DNA from: Serratia sp. UGAL515B_01
Lineage (GTDB): Bacteria; Pseudomonadota; Gammaproteobacteria; Enterobacterales; Enterobacteriaceae
Direction of reading: 5' to 3'
Assembly: GCF_033095805.1 (NCBI RefSeq)
Contig: NZ_CP109901.1
Coordinates: 620,001-684,000 of the forward strand
Length of the DNA stretch: 64,000 nucleotides
Shown here: in pieces, positions 42,461 to 51,524 of the stretch
Numbering within the stretch: position 1 is the stretch's first letter
Layout: each line of letters begins with the position of its first letter
Notes under the pieces: generated by a model
What the model saw: the letters and a program-made list of their open reading frames with translations, nothing else
What the model was told of the DNA's origin: nothing
Database searches by the model: none
Position numbers and translations under genes: made by a program

Positions 42461-44464
42461 TTACACCGCCCAGCAGGAGCAACCTAAGGCACCAAAGAAG
42501 CCCTTCAGGTCAGACACCGGCGTATTTGAAGCCCACGCACGTGCATGGTCATGACCATGCAACCCACAAGAACTGGCACAACCGCACGAAGCCACCGCTT
42601 GCGCTCGCATCGGGGCTAGCGAGTTTTTGCCGGCACCTTCGGGTTCTCCCCAAGCGCTGTAGCCCTTAAAGGTTCGCGTTGGCGACCAATCAGGCATGGC
42701 GGGAGGTAATGGGTTGTCGTCCAAAGATGTGAATTCGCCAGCCCCATAAACTATCTTGCCTCCGACGACAGTCAGATCAGAGGTCAGGAAGGAGATTTCA
42801 TCTTCGGGGATACTGAAGAAGTCCTTGCTTGGCACGATCAGATCGGCGAACTGGCCAACTTCAATGCGGCCTCGTTTACCTTCCTCATTAGAGAACCAGG
42901 CAACATTCTCAGTCCACATCCGCAGCGCTGTTTCTCGGTCGAGCAGATTGTGGCGCGGGTACAGCCCTAGCCCACCAACGGTTTTGCCAGTGATCATCCA
43001 TGATAATGATACCCAGGGATTGTAGGATGCTACGCGCGTAGCATCAGTACCTGCGGAAACTTTGACACCTTTTTCCATTATACGCTTGATGGGCGGCGTA
43101 GCTTCTGCAGCACGGGCACCATAGCGTTCAACGAAGAATTCGCCTTGATAGGCCATACGGTGCTGCACGGCAATACCACCGCCTAACGCAGCAATACGAT
43201 CGATGGATTTCTCGGAGATAGTTTCCGCATGGTCAAAGAACCAATTGATACCTTGAAGCGGTATATCCTCATTGACCTTTTCGAAGACGTCGAGTGCACG
43301 GCTGATGGTTTCGTCATACGTTGCATGCAGACGCCATGGCCACTTATTTTCAGCTAGGATGCGGACAACTTCTTCCAGCTCACCTTCCATATTAGGTGGC
43401 ATTTCCGGGCGTTCGACGCGGAAGTCCTCAAAGTCGGCAGCCGAATAAACCAGCATTTCACCGGCTCCGTTATGACGGAAGTAATCATCACCTTGTTTGT
43501 ATTTGACTGATGAGGTCCACTTCAAGAAGTCTTCTTTTTCTTCCTTAGGTTTTTGGGTGAACAGGTTGTAGGCGATACGCACAGTGATCTGGTTGTCATC
43601 AGACAGTTTCTGGATCACTGCGTAGTCGTCAGGATAATTCTGAAAACCGCCACCTGCATCAATCACTCCGGTCACACCTAGACGGTTTAGCTCCCGCATG
43701 AAGTGTCGGGTAGAGTTGACTTGATATTCGAACGGCAACTTTGGCCCTTTTGCCAATGTCGCGTAGAGGATCGTAGCATTGGGTTTTGCCAACAAAAGGC
43801 CTGTAGGATTGCCATTACTGTCGCGGATGATCTGGCCCCCGGCAGGTTCGGGGGTATCTTTGGTGTACCCTACGACACGTAATGCTGCTGCATTAAGCAG
43901 TGCTCGATCATAGAGATGCAGCAAAAATACGGGTGTATCCGGTGCGATGGCATTGATCTCAGCAAGCGTCGGCAAACGCTTTTCAATGAATTGATGTTCG
44001 CTAAAACCACCGACGACGCGTACCCATTGTGGCGCTGGAGTAATAGCAACTTGGCGTTTTAGCATGTCCAAGGCATCAGCGAGTGAGCGTACACCATCCC
44101 AGCGTAGTTCAAGATTGTAGTTGAGACCGCCGCGGATCACATGCGTGTGGTTATCAAACAAGCCGGGAAGGACTCTACGGTTATTAAGATTGACAACGCG
44201 TGTGCCTAAACCCGCCAAGGTCAATACTTCAGCATCAGAACCGACCGCTATGAAGGCGCCATCTTTGATTGCGACCGCGCGCGCCTCTGGGTTACTTTTA
44301 TTTAACGTGGTGATACGACCATTATGGAAAATAATGTCGGGAACAGAATGTGTCATTGCAGATACTCCATTAGCAGCGGAGGCGTTACGTCCCAAAATGG
44401 CATTAAGCGCCATGGTTGATGCTAGCGTTGTTGCTGCACTCAGGAACTTCCTACGGGATGTCAT
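42461..44464 (-). CDS. Tat-exported amidohydrolase (YtcJ-like)
   Basis: 667 aa. N-terminal S-R-R-K-F-L twin-arginine motif plus hydrophobic stretch predicts Tat export. Amidohydrolase-3 fold with metal site D-N-H-T-H near residue 105, H in L-H-A-T-Y, H in F-D-H-A-E, and S-A-G-T-D-A late. The last ~45 residues are an unusual Cys/His-rich tail (C-G-C-A-S-S-C-G-L-H-G-H-D-H ... G-C-S-C-W). Substrate unknown. In the MFS/XapX/isochorismatase/pirin cluster. Confidence 0.88.
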   Translation of the reverse strand: MTSRRKFLSAATTLASTMALNAILGRNASAANGVSAMTHSVPDIIFHNGRITTLNKSNPEARAVAIKDGAFIAVGSDAEVLTLAGLGTRVVNLNNRRVLPGLFDNHTHVIRGGLNYNLELRWDGVRSLADALDMLKRQVAITPAPQWVRVVGGFSEHQFIEKRLPTLAEINAIAPDTPVFLLHLYDRALLNAAALRVVGYTKDTPEPAGGQIIRDSNGNPTGLLLAKPNATILYATLAKGPKLPFEYQVNSTRHFMRELNRLGVTGVIDAGGGFQNYPDDYAVIQKLSDDNQITVRIAYNLFTQKPKEEKEDFLKWTSSVKYKQGDDYFRHNGAGEMLVYSAADFEDFRVERPEMPPNMEGELEEVVRILAENKWPWRLHATYDETISRALDVFEKVNEDIPLQGINWFFDHAETISEKSIDRIAALGGGIAVQHRMAYQGEFFVERYGARAAEATPPIKRIMEKGVKVSAGTDATRVASYNPWVSLSWMITGKTVGGLGLYPRHNLLDRETALRMWTENVAWFSNEEGKRGRIEVGQFADLIVPSKDFFSIPEDEISFLTSDLTVVGGKIVYGAGEFTSLDDNPLPPAMPDWSPTRTFKGYSAWGEPEGAGKNSLAPMRAQAVASCGCASSCGLHGHDHARAWASNTPVSDLKGFFGALGCSCWAV

Positions 44465-44557
44465 AAGGTTCTTCTTTCATTTTAGATATAGTCCCTCAGC
44501 AGACAGCTTGAGGTTAAGAACTCTCTGAGGAGGGGTTATCGTTTTTATAACAACCGT

Positions 44558-44830
44558 TCACGTTTGCTTTTCTTTGGATGCTTTATCATCGGTATTGCGT
44601 CCAGGTAGTTGACCAAGCACATGGTGGGTAGCTTGTGCCTTGTCGCATGCGGTGCTGAAAGTAGCGCCATTAAACAATTGTTTGCCGACGGGGATAACTT
44701 GTTCACCGAGCAGAATGCCAAGTAGGCCAACCAGTGCAATCAAAGGGGGGGCAGGTGACCGTACACTTAACAAGCTGTAGATGATGCCAACCAGTAACCC
44801 AGCCCCCAAAGAAAGAATATAGAGCTTCAT
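44558..44830 (-). CDS. XapX-domain membrane protein
   Basis: 90 aa. Two hydrophobic helices (L-Y-I-L-S-L-G-A-G-L-L-V-G-I-I-Y and A-L-V-G-L-L-G-I-L-L-G-E) around S-V-R-S-P-A-P-P form the XapX (DUF1427) domain; the hydrophilic tail is Lys/Gln-rich. Function unknown; often near amidohydrolase and isochorismatase genes. Confidence 0.8.
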   Translation of the reverse strand: MKLYILSLGAGLLVGIIYSLLSVRSPAPPLIALVGLLGILLGEQVIPVGKQLFNGATFSTACDKAQATHHVLGQLPGRNTDDKASKEKQT

Positions 44831-44939
44831 GGCTTACCTCATTATGGGTGGAACAAAGACAAGTCACATTCATACACGTGATACTTCAAGTTGCTTAGTT
44901 GCTGACAGCGTTACTCGGCCTGCCCCTTTGGATTGGGGC

Positions 44940-45063
44940 CATTGGCGAGCATTGCTGCGTTGTTCGCCGCTTATTTGGCCCACCAAACCTCGCGGCTCAA
45001 GCCTTGCTTCCGCGCACAATTACCGCCAGCGGCGCTCGCGTGTAATTGAAGAACACAGCCTAG
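44940..45063. repeat. dispersed repeat, family 3
   Basis: CATTGCTGCGTTGTTCGCCG, AACCTCGCGGCTCA, CGCCAGCGGCGCTCGCGT and a terminal AGAACACAGCCTA. The same segments in the same order occur in the element at 48656-48912. Confidence 0.7.
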
Positions 45064-45167
45064 GGCAGCTTACTTAATCCCCATATATTATAAGGCTTAC
45101 TGAGTTCAAACCGCCGTCAACTATCCATGCTCTTGAGAACAGCTCTTAATGGATGCATATAAGACTT

Positions 45168-45192
45168 ACAGGGGGAGAAAATTTCCCCCTGT
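45168..45192 (-). terminator. hairpin downstream of the isochorismatase-like gene
   Basis: ACAGGGGGA / TCCCCCTGT with a 7-base loop. On the minus strand it follows the gene end by about 17 bases and precedes AAGTCTTATA. Strong stem, weak T-run. Confidence 0.5.
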
Positions 45193-45208
45193 AGGCACCC
45201 AACTGAGC

Positions 45209-45901
45209 TTACTTAGCAGGGTTTGGGCCGATACTTGGACCGTGTTGCACTCGCTCTGGTGCTTTGTGAACCATGGTGTAAGCGTAATCTACGCCCATAC
45301 CATAGGCACCAGAGTGCTCCTGAACCAGAGAAATTACATCATCATAGGTTGCCTTATTGGCCCAGTCTCGCTGCCATTCCAGCATAACCTGTTGCCAAGT
45401 TACCGGAATGACGCCAGCCTGGATCATACGGTCCATTGCGTACTTGTGAGCATCTACCGAAGTACCGCCAGAGGCATCAGCTACCATATAGATCTCATAG
45501 TCTGTGTCCTGCAGGCACGACAGGGCGAAAGTCAGGTTACACACTTCAGTCCACAGGCCAGAAACGACGATCTTTTTTCTCCCTTGTGCAGCATTGACAG
45601 CCAGTGCATCGCGCACATTCTGGTCATCCCAAGAGTTCATCGAGCTGCGTTCCAACAGCTTGTTATTAGGGTATACCGCCAGCAACTCTGGGTAGCTATG
45701 ACCAGAAAAACTCTCTGTTTCTACAGCGGTAATGGTCGTAGGAATGTTGAATATTTTTGCCGCCTTTGCCAGGGCTACAACATTGTTTTTAAGGGTTTGA
45801 CGATCGATAGACTGTACACCGAAAGCCATTTGGGGTTGTTGGTCGATAAAGATGACCTGGCTATTTTGGGGGGTCAGTAGTTCAAGATATTTATTAGACA
45901 T
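45209..45901 (-). CDS. isochorismatase-family hydrolase
   Basis: 230 aa. Cysteine hydrolase fold: catalytic Asp in V-I-F-I-D-Q-Q near residue 20 and nucleophile in V-S-G-L-W-T-E-V-C-N near residue 118, with V-A-D-A-S-G-G-T-S following. Resembles the YcaC-type subgroup rather than true isochorismatases; substrate unknown. It stands between pirin and the repeat-filled gap. Confidence 0.88.
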   Translation of the reverse strand: MSNKYLELLTPQNSQVIFIDQQPQMAFGVQSIDRQTLKNNVVALAKAAKIFNIPTTITAVETESFSGHSYPELLAVYPNNKLLERSSMNSWDDQNVRDALAVNAAQGRKKIVVSGLWTEVCNLTFALSCLQDTDYEIYMVADASGGTSVDAHKYAMDRMIQAGVIPVTWQQVMLEWQRDWANKATYDDVISLVQEHSGAYGMGVDYAYTMVHKAPERVQHGPSIGPNPAK

Positions 45902-46027
45902 ACGGGTTATTCCTTATATGAATCACGTTAATAATACAGTGCGGTAATATATGGGCAGTTATACTAACGGCCCGAACCATGCGAAATAACTCAGGATCTA
46001 TTTCCCATGCTTGTACTCATCCCTCTG

Positions 46028-46732
46028 TTAAACGGGGAAAGTCTCCACTAAAACAAGTTCAGCTTCTTCGATAGCTGTAATTTGAATAGTATCCTCATCG
46101 TGGATAGCGGCCCCATCGCGGGTATTTAATACAACCCCGTTGACTTCGACTTTGCCTTTTGCCAATACTAAATATGCGTAATATCCGTTACCAATCTGAT
46201 ATTCGGTCGTTTCACCCGTTTTAAGTGTCGCCCCTAAAACACGTGCATCAGCGTGGAGTGGTAGGGCATCTTTGTCACCTTCAATGCCGCTGGCCAACAG
46301 AACGAATTTTCCTGAACGTTCTTCTTTGGGAAACGATTTAGTGTCCCATGAAGGTGGGTGTCCATGCTGGTTAGGGATGATCCATATCTGGAAAATGCGA
46401 GTAATCTCAGACTCCAGATTGTATTCAGAGTGATGTATACCCGTTCCCGCACTCATTACTTGGACATCTCCAGCAACGGTACGGCCCTTATTTCCTAGGC
46501 TGTCCTGGTGGGTGATGGCTCCATCACGGACATAAGTGATAATCTCCATATCCGCATGAGGGTGGGGAGGGAAACCTGTATTGGGCTGAATAGTGTCATC
46601 GTTCCATACCCGAAGGGCGGCCCAATTAATGCGTTCTGGATCATAGTATTCAGCGAAAGAAAAATGATGTTTAGCATCTAACCAGCCGTGGTTTGCTCCA
46701 CCTAGTTTGGTGAAAGGGCGATGTTCTATCAT
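46028..46732 (-). CDS. pirin-family bicupin (YhhW-like)
   Basis: 234 aa. Pirin cupin motif F-P-P-H-P-H-A-D-M-E-I-I-T-Y near residue 55 and G-T-G-I-H-H-S-E-Y-N near residue 98 give the His, His, His, Glu metal site. Some members are quercetin dioxygenases; the role in vivo is not known. About 125 bases upstream of the isochorismatase-like gene, same strand. Confidence 0.9.
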   Translation of the reverse strand: MIEHRPFTKLGGANHGWLDAKHHFSFAEYYDPERINWAALRVWNDDTIQPNTGFPPHPHADMEIITYVRDGAITHQDSLGNKGRTVAGDVQVMSAGTGIHHSEYNLESEITRIFQIWIIPNQHGHPPSWDTKSFPKEERSGKFVLLASGIEGDKDALPLHADARVLGATLKTGETTEYQIGNGYYAYLVLAKGKVEVNGVVLNTRDGAAIHDEDTIQITAIEEAELVLVETFPV

Positions 46733-46971
46733 GGTACTATCCTTGGGAAAGCGTTATTACTTGAACTCAGTTTAAGCTTGGCTCTGGCTCAAGAAAACAG
46801 GCCAAATGGAATGTCATCGTTTCCATTTCTGATGTAATAATAAAAAGTATTTTTTATCAAATACGAAAGGAAAATATGATTATATCGTATTGGCGGTAGT
46901 TGGGTGATTATTATTGAATGAGATGACTCTGTGATAATTATTATTAATTACTGAGATGTCTTTTGCTTTAT

Positions 46972-47100
46972 ATATATTCGTCATACTTCAAGTTGTTTGG
47001 GTGTTGACTGCCTTCGTTCACCCCAGTCATTTACTCGAGTAAGTGACTGGGGCTTCGCTCAGTTGCCTCCTACAAACAACACGAGTTATTTTGGGTATAT
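46972..47100. repeat. dispersed repeat, family 1 (copy e)
   Basis: TATATTCGTCATACTTCAAG on the left, ACGAGTTATTTTGGGTATAT on the right, with an inner CCAGTCATTTACTCG / CGAGTAAGTGACTGG stem. It is followed immediately by a family-2 repeat, the same arrangement as at 57.3 kb. Confidence 0.8.
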
Positions 47101-47104
47101 ATCA

Positions 47105-47373
47105 ATTTATTAATTTGATTGCGTCTTTTCATTGCCTGTAGGGCAGGAGCCGCCCCCAAGCAGCCTGGGCTGCGCCCCGCAATGACACATAAGCCCGGTG
47201 GCGATAATTTTCACGCAGAGCAAGCCATGAGTCGTGCAGGTTAGCCGACCGTTGAGCGCAGGGATGCGCGATACGAGCCTCCAGGGAGGGGGGCACGGTG
47301 TGTCGGCGTTCTTCATCATTCCCACATGCCAGAAGCGTGATGTATCGCGGTATTAAGAACACCCATTTAGCTC
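47105..47373. repeat. dispersed repeat, family 2 (long copy)
   Basis: About 270 bases ending CATCACGCTT-type and GGTATTAAGAACACC. The segment 47275-47373 matches the family-2 copies at 27.3 and 57.4 kb; the GC-rich remainder has small overlapping frames that I do not accept as genes. The rest of the 46733-47462 gap shows nothing else. Confidence 0.65.
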
Positions 47374-47462
47374 TTTGTTAGGCAGACAGCTTTTGGGGCG
47401 CGGCTTTCTGGGCTGGGACCATTTAAGATCTGCTGTGTTCCTGTTCAATTAGAAGACACCGC

Positions 47463-48365
47463 CTAATTTGCAAAGCATTCGACAAAATAGTCAATCAGGA
47501 CCTGCACGCGCTTAGGGCGTCGACGCCCTGGAGGTGTAACGATATACAGGGTTATCGGATCAACGGACCAATCGTTCATCACTGTTTCTAATACGCCTGT
47601 TTCAATCTCTTGCTGAACCAAAAATTCTGGCTGTAACGCCAACCCCAACCCTGCATGCAAAGGAAAATTCAGTGCCTCTGCATTATTGACCTTAAACATT
47701 GATTCTATCGATTGAGTAACTTCGCCGTGCTCTTCATGGCGAAAACGCCACATATGACGTGGGGGATAGGCATATTGCAGCATACGATGTTCAACCAAAT
47801 CACGAGGATGGTATGGTCGCCCATAGCGTTTGAAATAATCTGGTGCCCCGACCAACAGGAGGCGTACCGTACAAAGCCTCCTGGCTAACAAGCTGGAGTC
47901 GACAAGATTAGAGATACGTAGCGCAATATCGAATCTGTTCGCCACAACGTCAATTAGGTCATCACTAAATTCGATATCCAAGCTTACTTCTGGATTATCC
48001 AGCATAAATTTAGGGAGCAATGGTGCCATGTGCTTGATACCAAATGACATTGGAGCGGTGAGTCGTATAAGACCACAGGGTTTGCTAGACTGCTCGGTGA
48101 CTTCCTCCTCTAGCGCTTCACTTTCTTCAAGTATGAGTGAAGCGCGTTCTAAAGCAATGTATCCAGTTTCAGTTAGGGACATTCGACGAGATGTACGATG
48201 AAACAACATTGTATTCATGCGCTTTTCCAAACGTGTGATCGCTTTGGATACTGAGGCTTGGGATAGTGAGAGTTCGGCGGCAGTTTTGGCAAACGACCCT
48301 GTTTTTGCAACTTTGGCAAAGATTGCCCAAGCCTCCAAGTCTGGTAGTTTCTTCATAAGTGACAT
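47463..48365 (-). CDS. LysR-family transcriptional regulator
   Basis: 300 aa. N-terminal winged helix (F-A-K-V-A-K-T-G-S-F-A-K-T-A-A-E-L-S-L-S-Q-A-S-V-S-K) and a LysR substrate domain; the subgroup resembles AaeR/PtxR-like regulators of redox and aromatic genes. Start is ambiguous between codons 1 and 4. Same strand as, and upstream of, the pirin/isochorismatase genes, so it may control them (inference). Confidence 0.9.
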   Translation of the reverse strand: MSLMKKLPDLEAWAIFAKVAKTGSFAKTAAELSLSQASVSKAITRLEKRMNTMLFHRTSRRMSLTETGYIALERASLILEESEALEEEVTEQSSKPCGLIRLTAPMSFGIKHMAPLLPKFMLDNPEVSLDIEFSDDLIDVVANRFDIALRISNLVDSSLLARRLCTVRLLLVGAPDYFKRYGRPYHPRDLVEHRMLQYAYPPRHMWRFRHEEHGEVTQSIESMFKVNNAEALNFPLHAGLGLALQPEFLVQQEIETGVLETVMNDWSVDPITLYIVTPPGRRRPKRVQVLIDYFVECFAN

Positions 48366-48655
48366 CCCATAAATTCAGCAAATACTACCCACAGTAGTCT
48401 GAAAAAATATTATCGACAAACGTTCGCTAATGCCGTTCTGACTTTATCCTGCACGGGTACAGGGTGTTAAAGTACATAAACTCTTCTATAGAGAAGGCTT
48501 ATGACACAGCAGCAATAAAAATAAATCCCGTAAATCACAGTCTCTAACCTTCGTTGCCAAAACTTGATGGGCTATAACAGTACCTCGGCAATTAAAGAAC
48601 ACGGAACAGAGTTTCCCGTAAGTTTCAGTCAGGTCAGTTATCGCCAACCTAGGCT

Positions 48656-48912
48656 GTGTCCCTTAACTGTCCGTGGTGCCGTCGCAGCCCCAAAAGCCCA
48701 TTATCAAGGCGGAGGGGGAAGGGCAGAGTGGCGCTCTGTTCAAGCCCGACAACACAGAGAATGGGCTTTTGGGGAGTGACCCTACGGGCTGACGCCATTG
48801 GCGTGCATTGCTGCGTTGTTCGCCGCTTATTGGGTCCACCCAACCTCGCGGCTCACGCCTTGCTCTGCGCGCAAATGACCGCCAGCGGCGCTCGCGTACA
48901 GTTAAGGGACAC
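48656..48912. repeat. family-3 element with terminal inverted repeats (MITE-like, 257 bp)
   Basis: Terminal repeats GTGTCCCTTAACTGT (48656-48670) and ACAGTTAAGGGACAC (48898-48912) are perfect 15-base inverses. Inside, CCCCAAAAGCCCATT (48688-48702) and AATGGGCTTTTGGGG (48760-48774) form a second perfect 15-base inverted repeat. No coding capacity. Confidence 0.8.
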
Positions 48913-49243
48913 CGCTAAGCACTGCCAGTACCCGAAAAGCGGTTCGCGGATTATCAAACTTTATTGTTATCTACGAATTTACCTGAATCGTATTCAGGTG
49001 ACTCAGTATAAATAGTTTAAATTAATTAAATAATTACACTTGTAAATATTTGTCACCACCCATTTTTTGGGTATTATTCGCACATTTTCAGCCCATAACT
49101 CCAGAGTGTTGGTTTTTTATTGAAAATAACAGATCGTTACAGTTTATTGGCGGTTTGTTTTATCGTTGCCACCCTAATGTGCATTTTTTCGAATAGGGTT
49201 CAAGAATTGATATGGATTGTTAAAAATTATTAAAGGTTACAGG

Positions 49244-49350
49244 GATGAATAACAACTACTGCCGCCCGCCGCGCTAGTGTCAGCAAATATGCTCTTATCT
49301 GTTGTACCGCAGAGCGCTGCCGCTATTGATGCCCAGGAGCCATCTTGTTG
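49244..49350 (+). pseudogene. 5' remnant of a secreted-protein gene
   Basis: AGGTTACAGGG precedes ATG (49244). One base shift after M-N-N-N restores a signal-peptide-like run L-L-P-P-A-A-L-V-S-A-N-M-L-L-S-V-V-P-Q-S that continues A-A-A-I-D-A-Q. The frame is cut at about 49350 by an IS1 fragment. Family not identifiable. Confidence 0.4.
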
Positions 49351-49480
49351 GCAAGCTGCATACACAGCGTATTGAGCATGAAAATCTGACGTTGCGTAAC
49401 TGACTGAAACGCCTCAATCGTAAAACGCCGGGGTATTCACATCTCCCGAAATGCACTGCAGGATCACCGGCACTTTCATC
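49351..49480 (+). pseudogene. IS1-family transposase fragment
   Basis: G-K-L-H-T-Q-R-I-E-H-E-N-L-T-L-R-N, a TGA, then L-K-R-L-N-R-K-T-P-G-Y-S: the InsB C-terminal region of the same subtype as the copy at 27 kb, on the plus strand and with an internal stop. Confidence 0.8.
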
Positions 49481-49780
49481 GAACGCAAGTATTACGATTG
49501 ATGTGATATTAACTTATTGAATGAATTAAATTTTTCTATTTTCTTTAAAGGGTTGCAAGCATGAGCTTAATAAATTGTGTGATGTTTGTCGCGAAATTTG
49601 TTAAGGGATTATGTTGTTATAATCGCTGATACAATGTAGCTTTATGGGTCATAAGAATTCTATCCGTCTTAGTTATGCGTCACATTTTAGCGTATCTACG
49701 AGGGTTGGTTTCCCAAACGCCTCAATCGTTAAAAAAGGCAACAATAATATGATAAAAACCCACTGTTTGCTGGAGGGGGA

Positions 49781-50788
49781 ATGGCTACTATACCTGTATT
49801 AAAGTTATCCATGTTAGATGCAGAGGGGGATGAGAAAGAGCAGTTTATATCTTTATTAAAAGCAGCAGCACACGATGTTGGCTTTTTTTATCTCACTGAC
49901 CATGGTGTATCCCCATCTTTTTTATCAAAAGTATACGAGTTAACGAAGAGTTTTTTTCTTTTGCCAGAAAAAGAAAAACTAGCCATTGCTATGATTAACT
50001 CTCCTCACTTCAGGGGGTACAACAAAGCTGGTAATGAAAGAACGAATGGAAAGGCGGATTGGAGAGAGCAATTCGATATAGGTGCTGAACGTGAGCCTCG
50101 AAAATTAACGGATAACGATCCTATTTGGCTAGGATTGCATGGTTATAATCAATGGCCTACATCATTGCCAGAGCTGAAAAATGTTATGCTCACTTATAAT
50201 GAAGTGCTTACTAATATTTCATTAAAGTTATTAAGAGCTTTAGCTTTAGGTCTAAAACTGCCAGAAAACTCATTTGATAATATATACGGCGATATGCCAA
50301 ATGAGCATATTAAATTAATTAAATATCCTTGTGGTAATTTAACAGCAGAAAGCCAAGGTGTTGGTGCTCACAAGGACTCTGGGCTATTGACGTTAATTTT
50401 GCAGGATGAGAATAAAGGCTTACAGGTTGAAGTTAGCGATAACCAATGGGTAGATGTTGCCCCAGTTGATGGTTCGTTTGTCGTTAATCTTGGTGAATTA
50501 TTAGAGTTGGCAACTAATGGTTATCTCAGGGCAACTGTTCATAGAGTTGTACCTCCAGAAGGGCCAAATGATAGGCTTTCTATTGCCTATTTTTTAGGTG
50601 CAAGCCTTGATTCTGTTGTGCCTGTTTTTGACTTGTCTACAGAGTTAACTTTAAGTAATTCATTTATAAAAACAGATCCAAATAACCCCTTGCTTAGAGA
50701 GGTAGGGCTTAATTATATGAAAGGCAGGCTTCGCTCTCATCCGGACGTTGCCAAAAAGTTCTATGGGAAATGGAGCAATCTTGTATGA
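49781..50788 (+). CDS. isopenicillin-N-synthase-like Fe(II)/2-oxoglutarate oxygenase
   Basis: 335 aa, cytoplasmic. N-terminal DIOX_N domain (D-V-G-F-F-Y-L-T-D-H-G-V) and C-terminal 2OG-FeII oxygenase domain: iron ligands H and D in G-A-H-K-D-S-G near residue 195 and H in A-T-V-H-R-V-V near residue 251, cosubstrate R-L-S-I-A-Y. RBS GGAGGGGG 6 bases upstream. The stop overlaps the SDR start (ATGA). AT-rich relative to the core genes. Substrate unknown. Confidence 0.9.
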   Translation: MATIPVLKLSMLDAEGDEKEQFISLLKAAAHDVGFFYLTDHGVSPSFLSKVYELTKSFFLLPEKEKLAIAMINSPHFRGYNKAGNERTNGKADWREQFDIGAEREPRKLTDNDPIWLGLHGYNQWPTSLPELKNVMLTYNEVLTNISLKLLRALALGLKLPENSFDNIYGDMPNEHIKLIKYPCGNLTAESQGVGAHKDSGLLTLILQDENKGLQVEVSDNQWVDVAPVDGSFVVNLGELLELATNGYLRATVHRVVPPEGPNDRLSIAYFLGASLDSVVPVFDLSTELTLSNSFIKTDPNNPLLREVGLNYMKGRLRSHPDVAKKFYGKWSNLV

Positions 50789-51507
50789 AAAAAAAATTAG
50801 TTGTTATCACTGGGGCGAGTTCCGGATTTGGTGCTGAAGTAGCGAAAATATTGAGTAATAAGGGGTATTACGTTGCTCTGTTAGCTCGCCGAATAGATAA
50901 GCTCACTGCAATGAATCTTGATAATGCCCTCGTTTTTGAAGTTGATGTAACTTGCCGTGAGCAAGTATTTAATGCTATACGCCAAGCTGAGGAAAAATTT
51001 GGTGATGTGGATTGCATTATCAATAATGCAGGTATTATGTTGCTGGGGGAGTTAGATTGCCAAAATCCTGATGAATGGGACAGGATGATTGATACAAATA
51101 TTAAAGGCGTTATAAATGGAATGCAGGCTGTACTGCCCTCGATGAGGAAAAGGAAAACGGGAACTATAATTAATATATCATCTTTAGCTGGTCAAAAGAC
51201 TTATCAATATCATGCTGCATATTGTGCAACAAAATTTGCAGTTCATGGTTTGTCAGATAGTGTCCGTTGGGAAGTTGCCCCAGATAACGTTAGAGTTATA
51301 ACTATTTCCCCAGGTGCAGCAGAAACTGAATTGATCAGCCATATTAGTAATGATTTAGTAAGAAACGATTATATTGATTGGAAAAATAGTATTGGTGGTG
51401 TTATTTCTGCGAAAGATGTCGCTGATAGTATTATATTCGCTTATGAACTACCTCAGTCTGTATGTGTTCGAGATCTTAAAATCGCGCCAACTAAACAGCA
51501 AAACTAA
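50785..51507 (+). CDS. short-chain dehydrogenase/reductase (YdfG-like)
   Basis: 240 aa from ATG 50785; an upstream in-frame start is less likely because 50785 gives the ATGA overlap. NAD(P) loop T-G-A-S-S-G-F-G, N-N-A-G-I, catalytic Ser in I-S-S-L-A-G and Y-x3-K in A-Y-C-A-T-K. Classical SDR. Translationally coupled to the oxygenase, so the two should act on one small-molecule pathway (inference). Confidence 0.9.
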   Translation: MKKKLVVITGASSGFGAEVAKILSNKGYYVALLARRIDKLTAMNLDNALVFEVDVTCREQVFNAIRQAEEKFGDVDCIINNAGIMLLGELDCQNPDEWDRMIDTNIKGVINGMQAVLPSMRKRKTGTIINISSLAGQKTYQYHAAYCATKFAVHGLSDSVRWEVAPDNVRVITISPGAAETELISHISNDLVRNDYIDWKNSIGGVISAKDVADSIIFAYELPQSVCVRDLKIAPTKQQN

Positions 51508-51524
51508 ATAGCTGCGCATAATAG

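Larger units (their letters stand above)
44831..45208. other. repeat-filled gap between XapX and isochorismatase-like genes
   Basis: Holds a half copy of the family-1 repeat (left end, 44873-44920), a family-3 repeat (about 44940-45063) and the hairpin at 45168-45192. No gene. Confidence 0.65.
48366..49780. other. 1.4-kb gap with MITE-like repeat, gene remnant and promoter region
   Basis: Contains the family-3 element (48656-48912), a disrupted secreted-protein start with an IS1 fragment (49244-49500), and the AT-rich leader of the oxygenase gene. A TATAAT at 49618-49623 is a candidate -10 for the oxygenase-SDR operon but lacks a well-spaced -35. No intact gene. Confidence 0.6.

Noticed and set aside
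44545..44739. 64-codon frame overlapping the XapX gene
   Set aside because: Out-of-frame shadow; the 90-aa XapX frame has the recognisable domain.
47110..47362. Overlapping 71- and 77-codon minus-strand frames
   Set aside because: They lie inside a dispersed GC-rich repeat present elsewhere without the frames.
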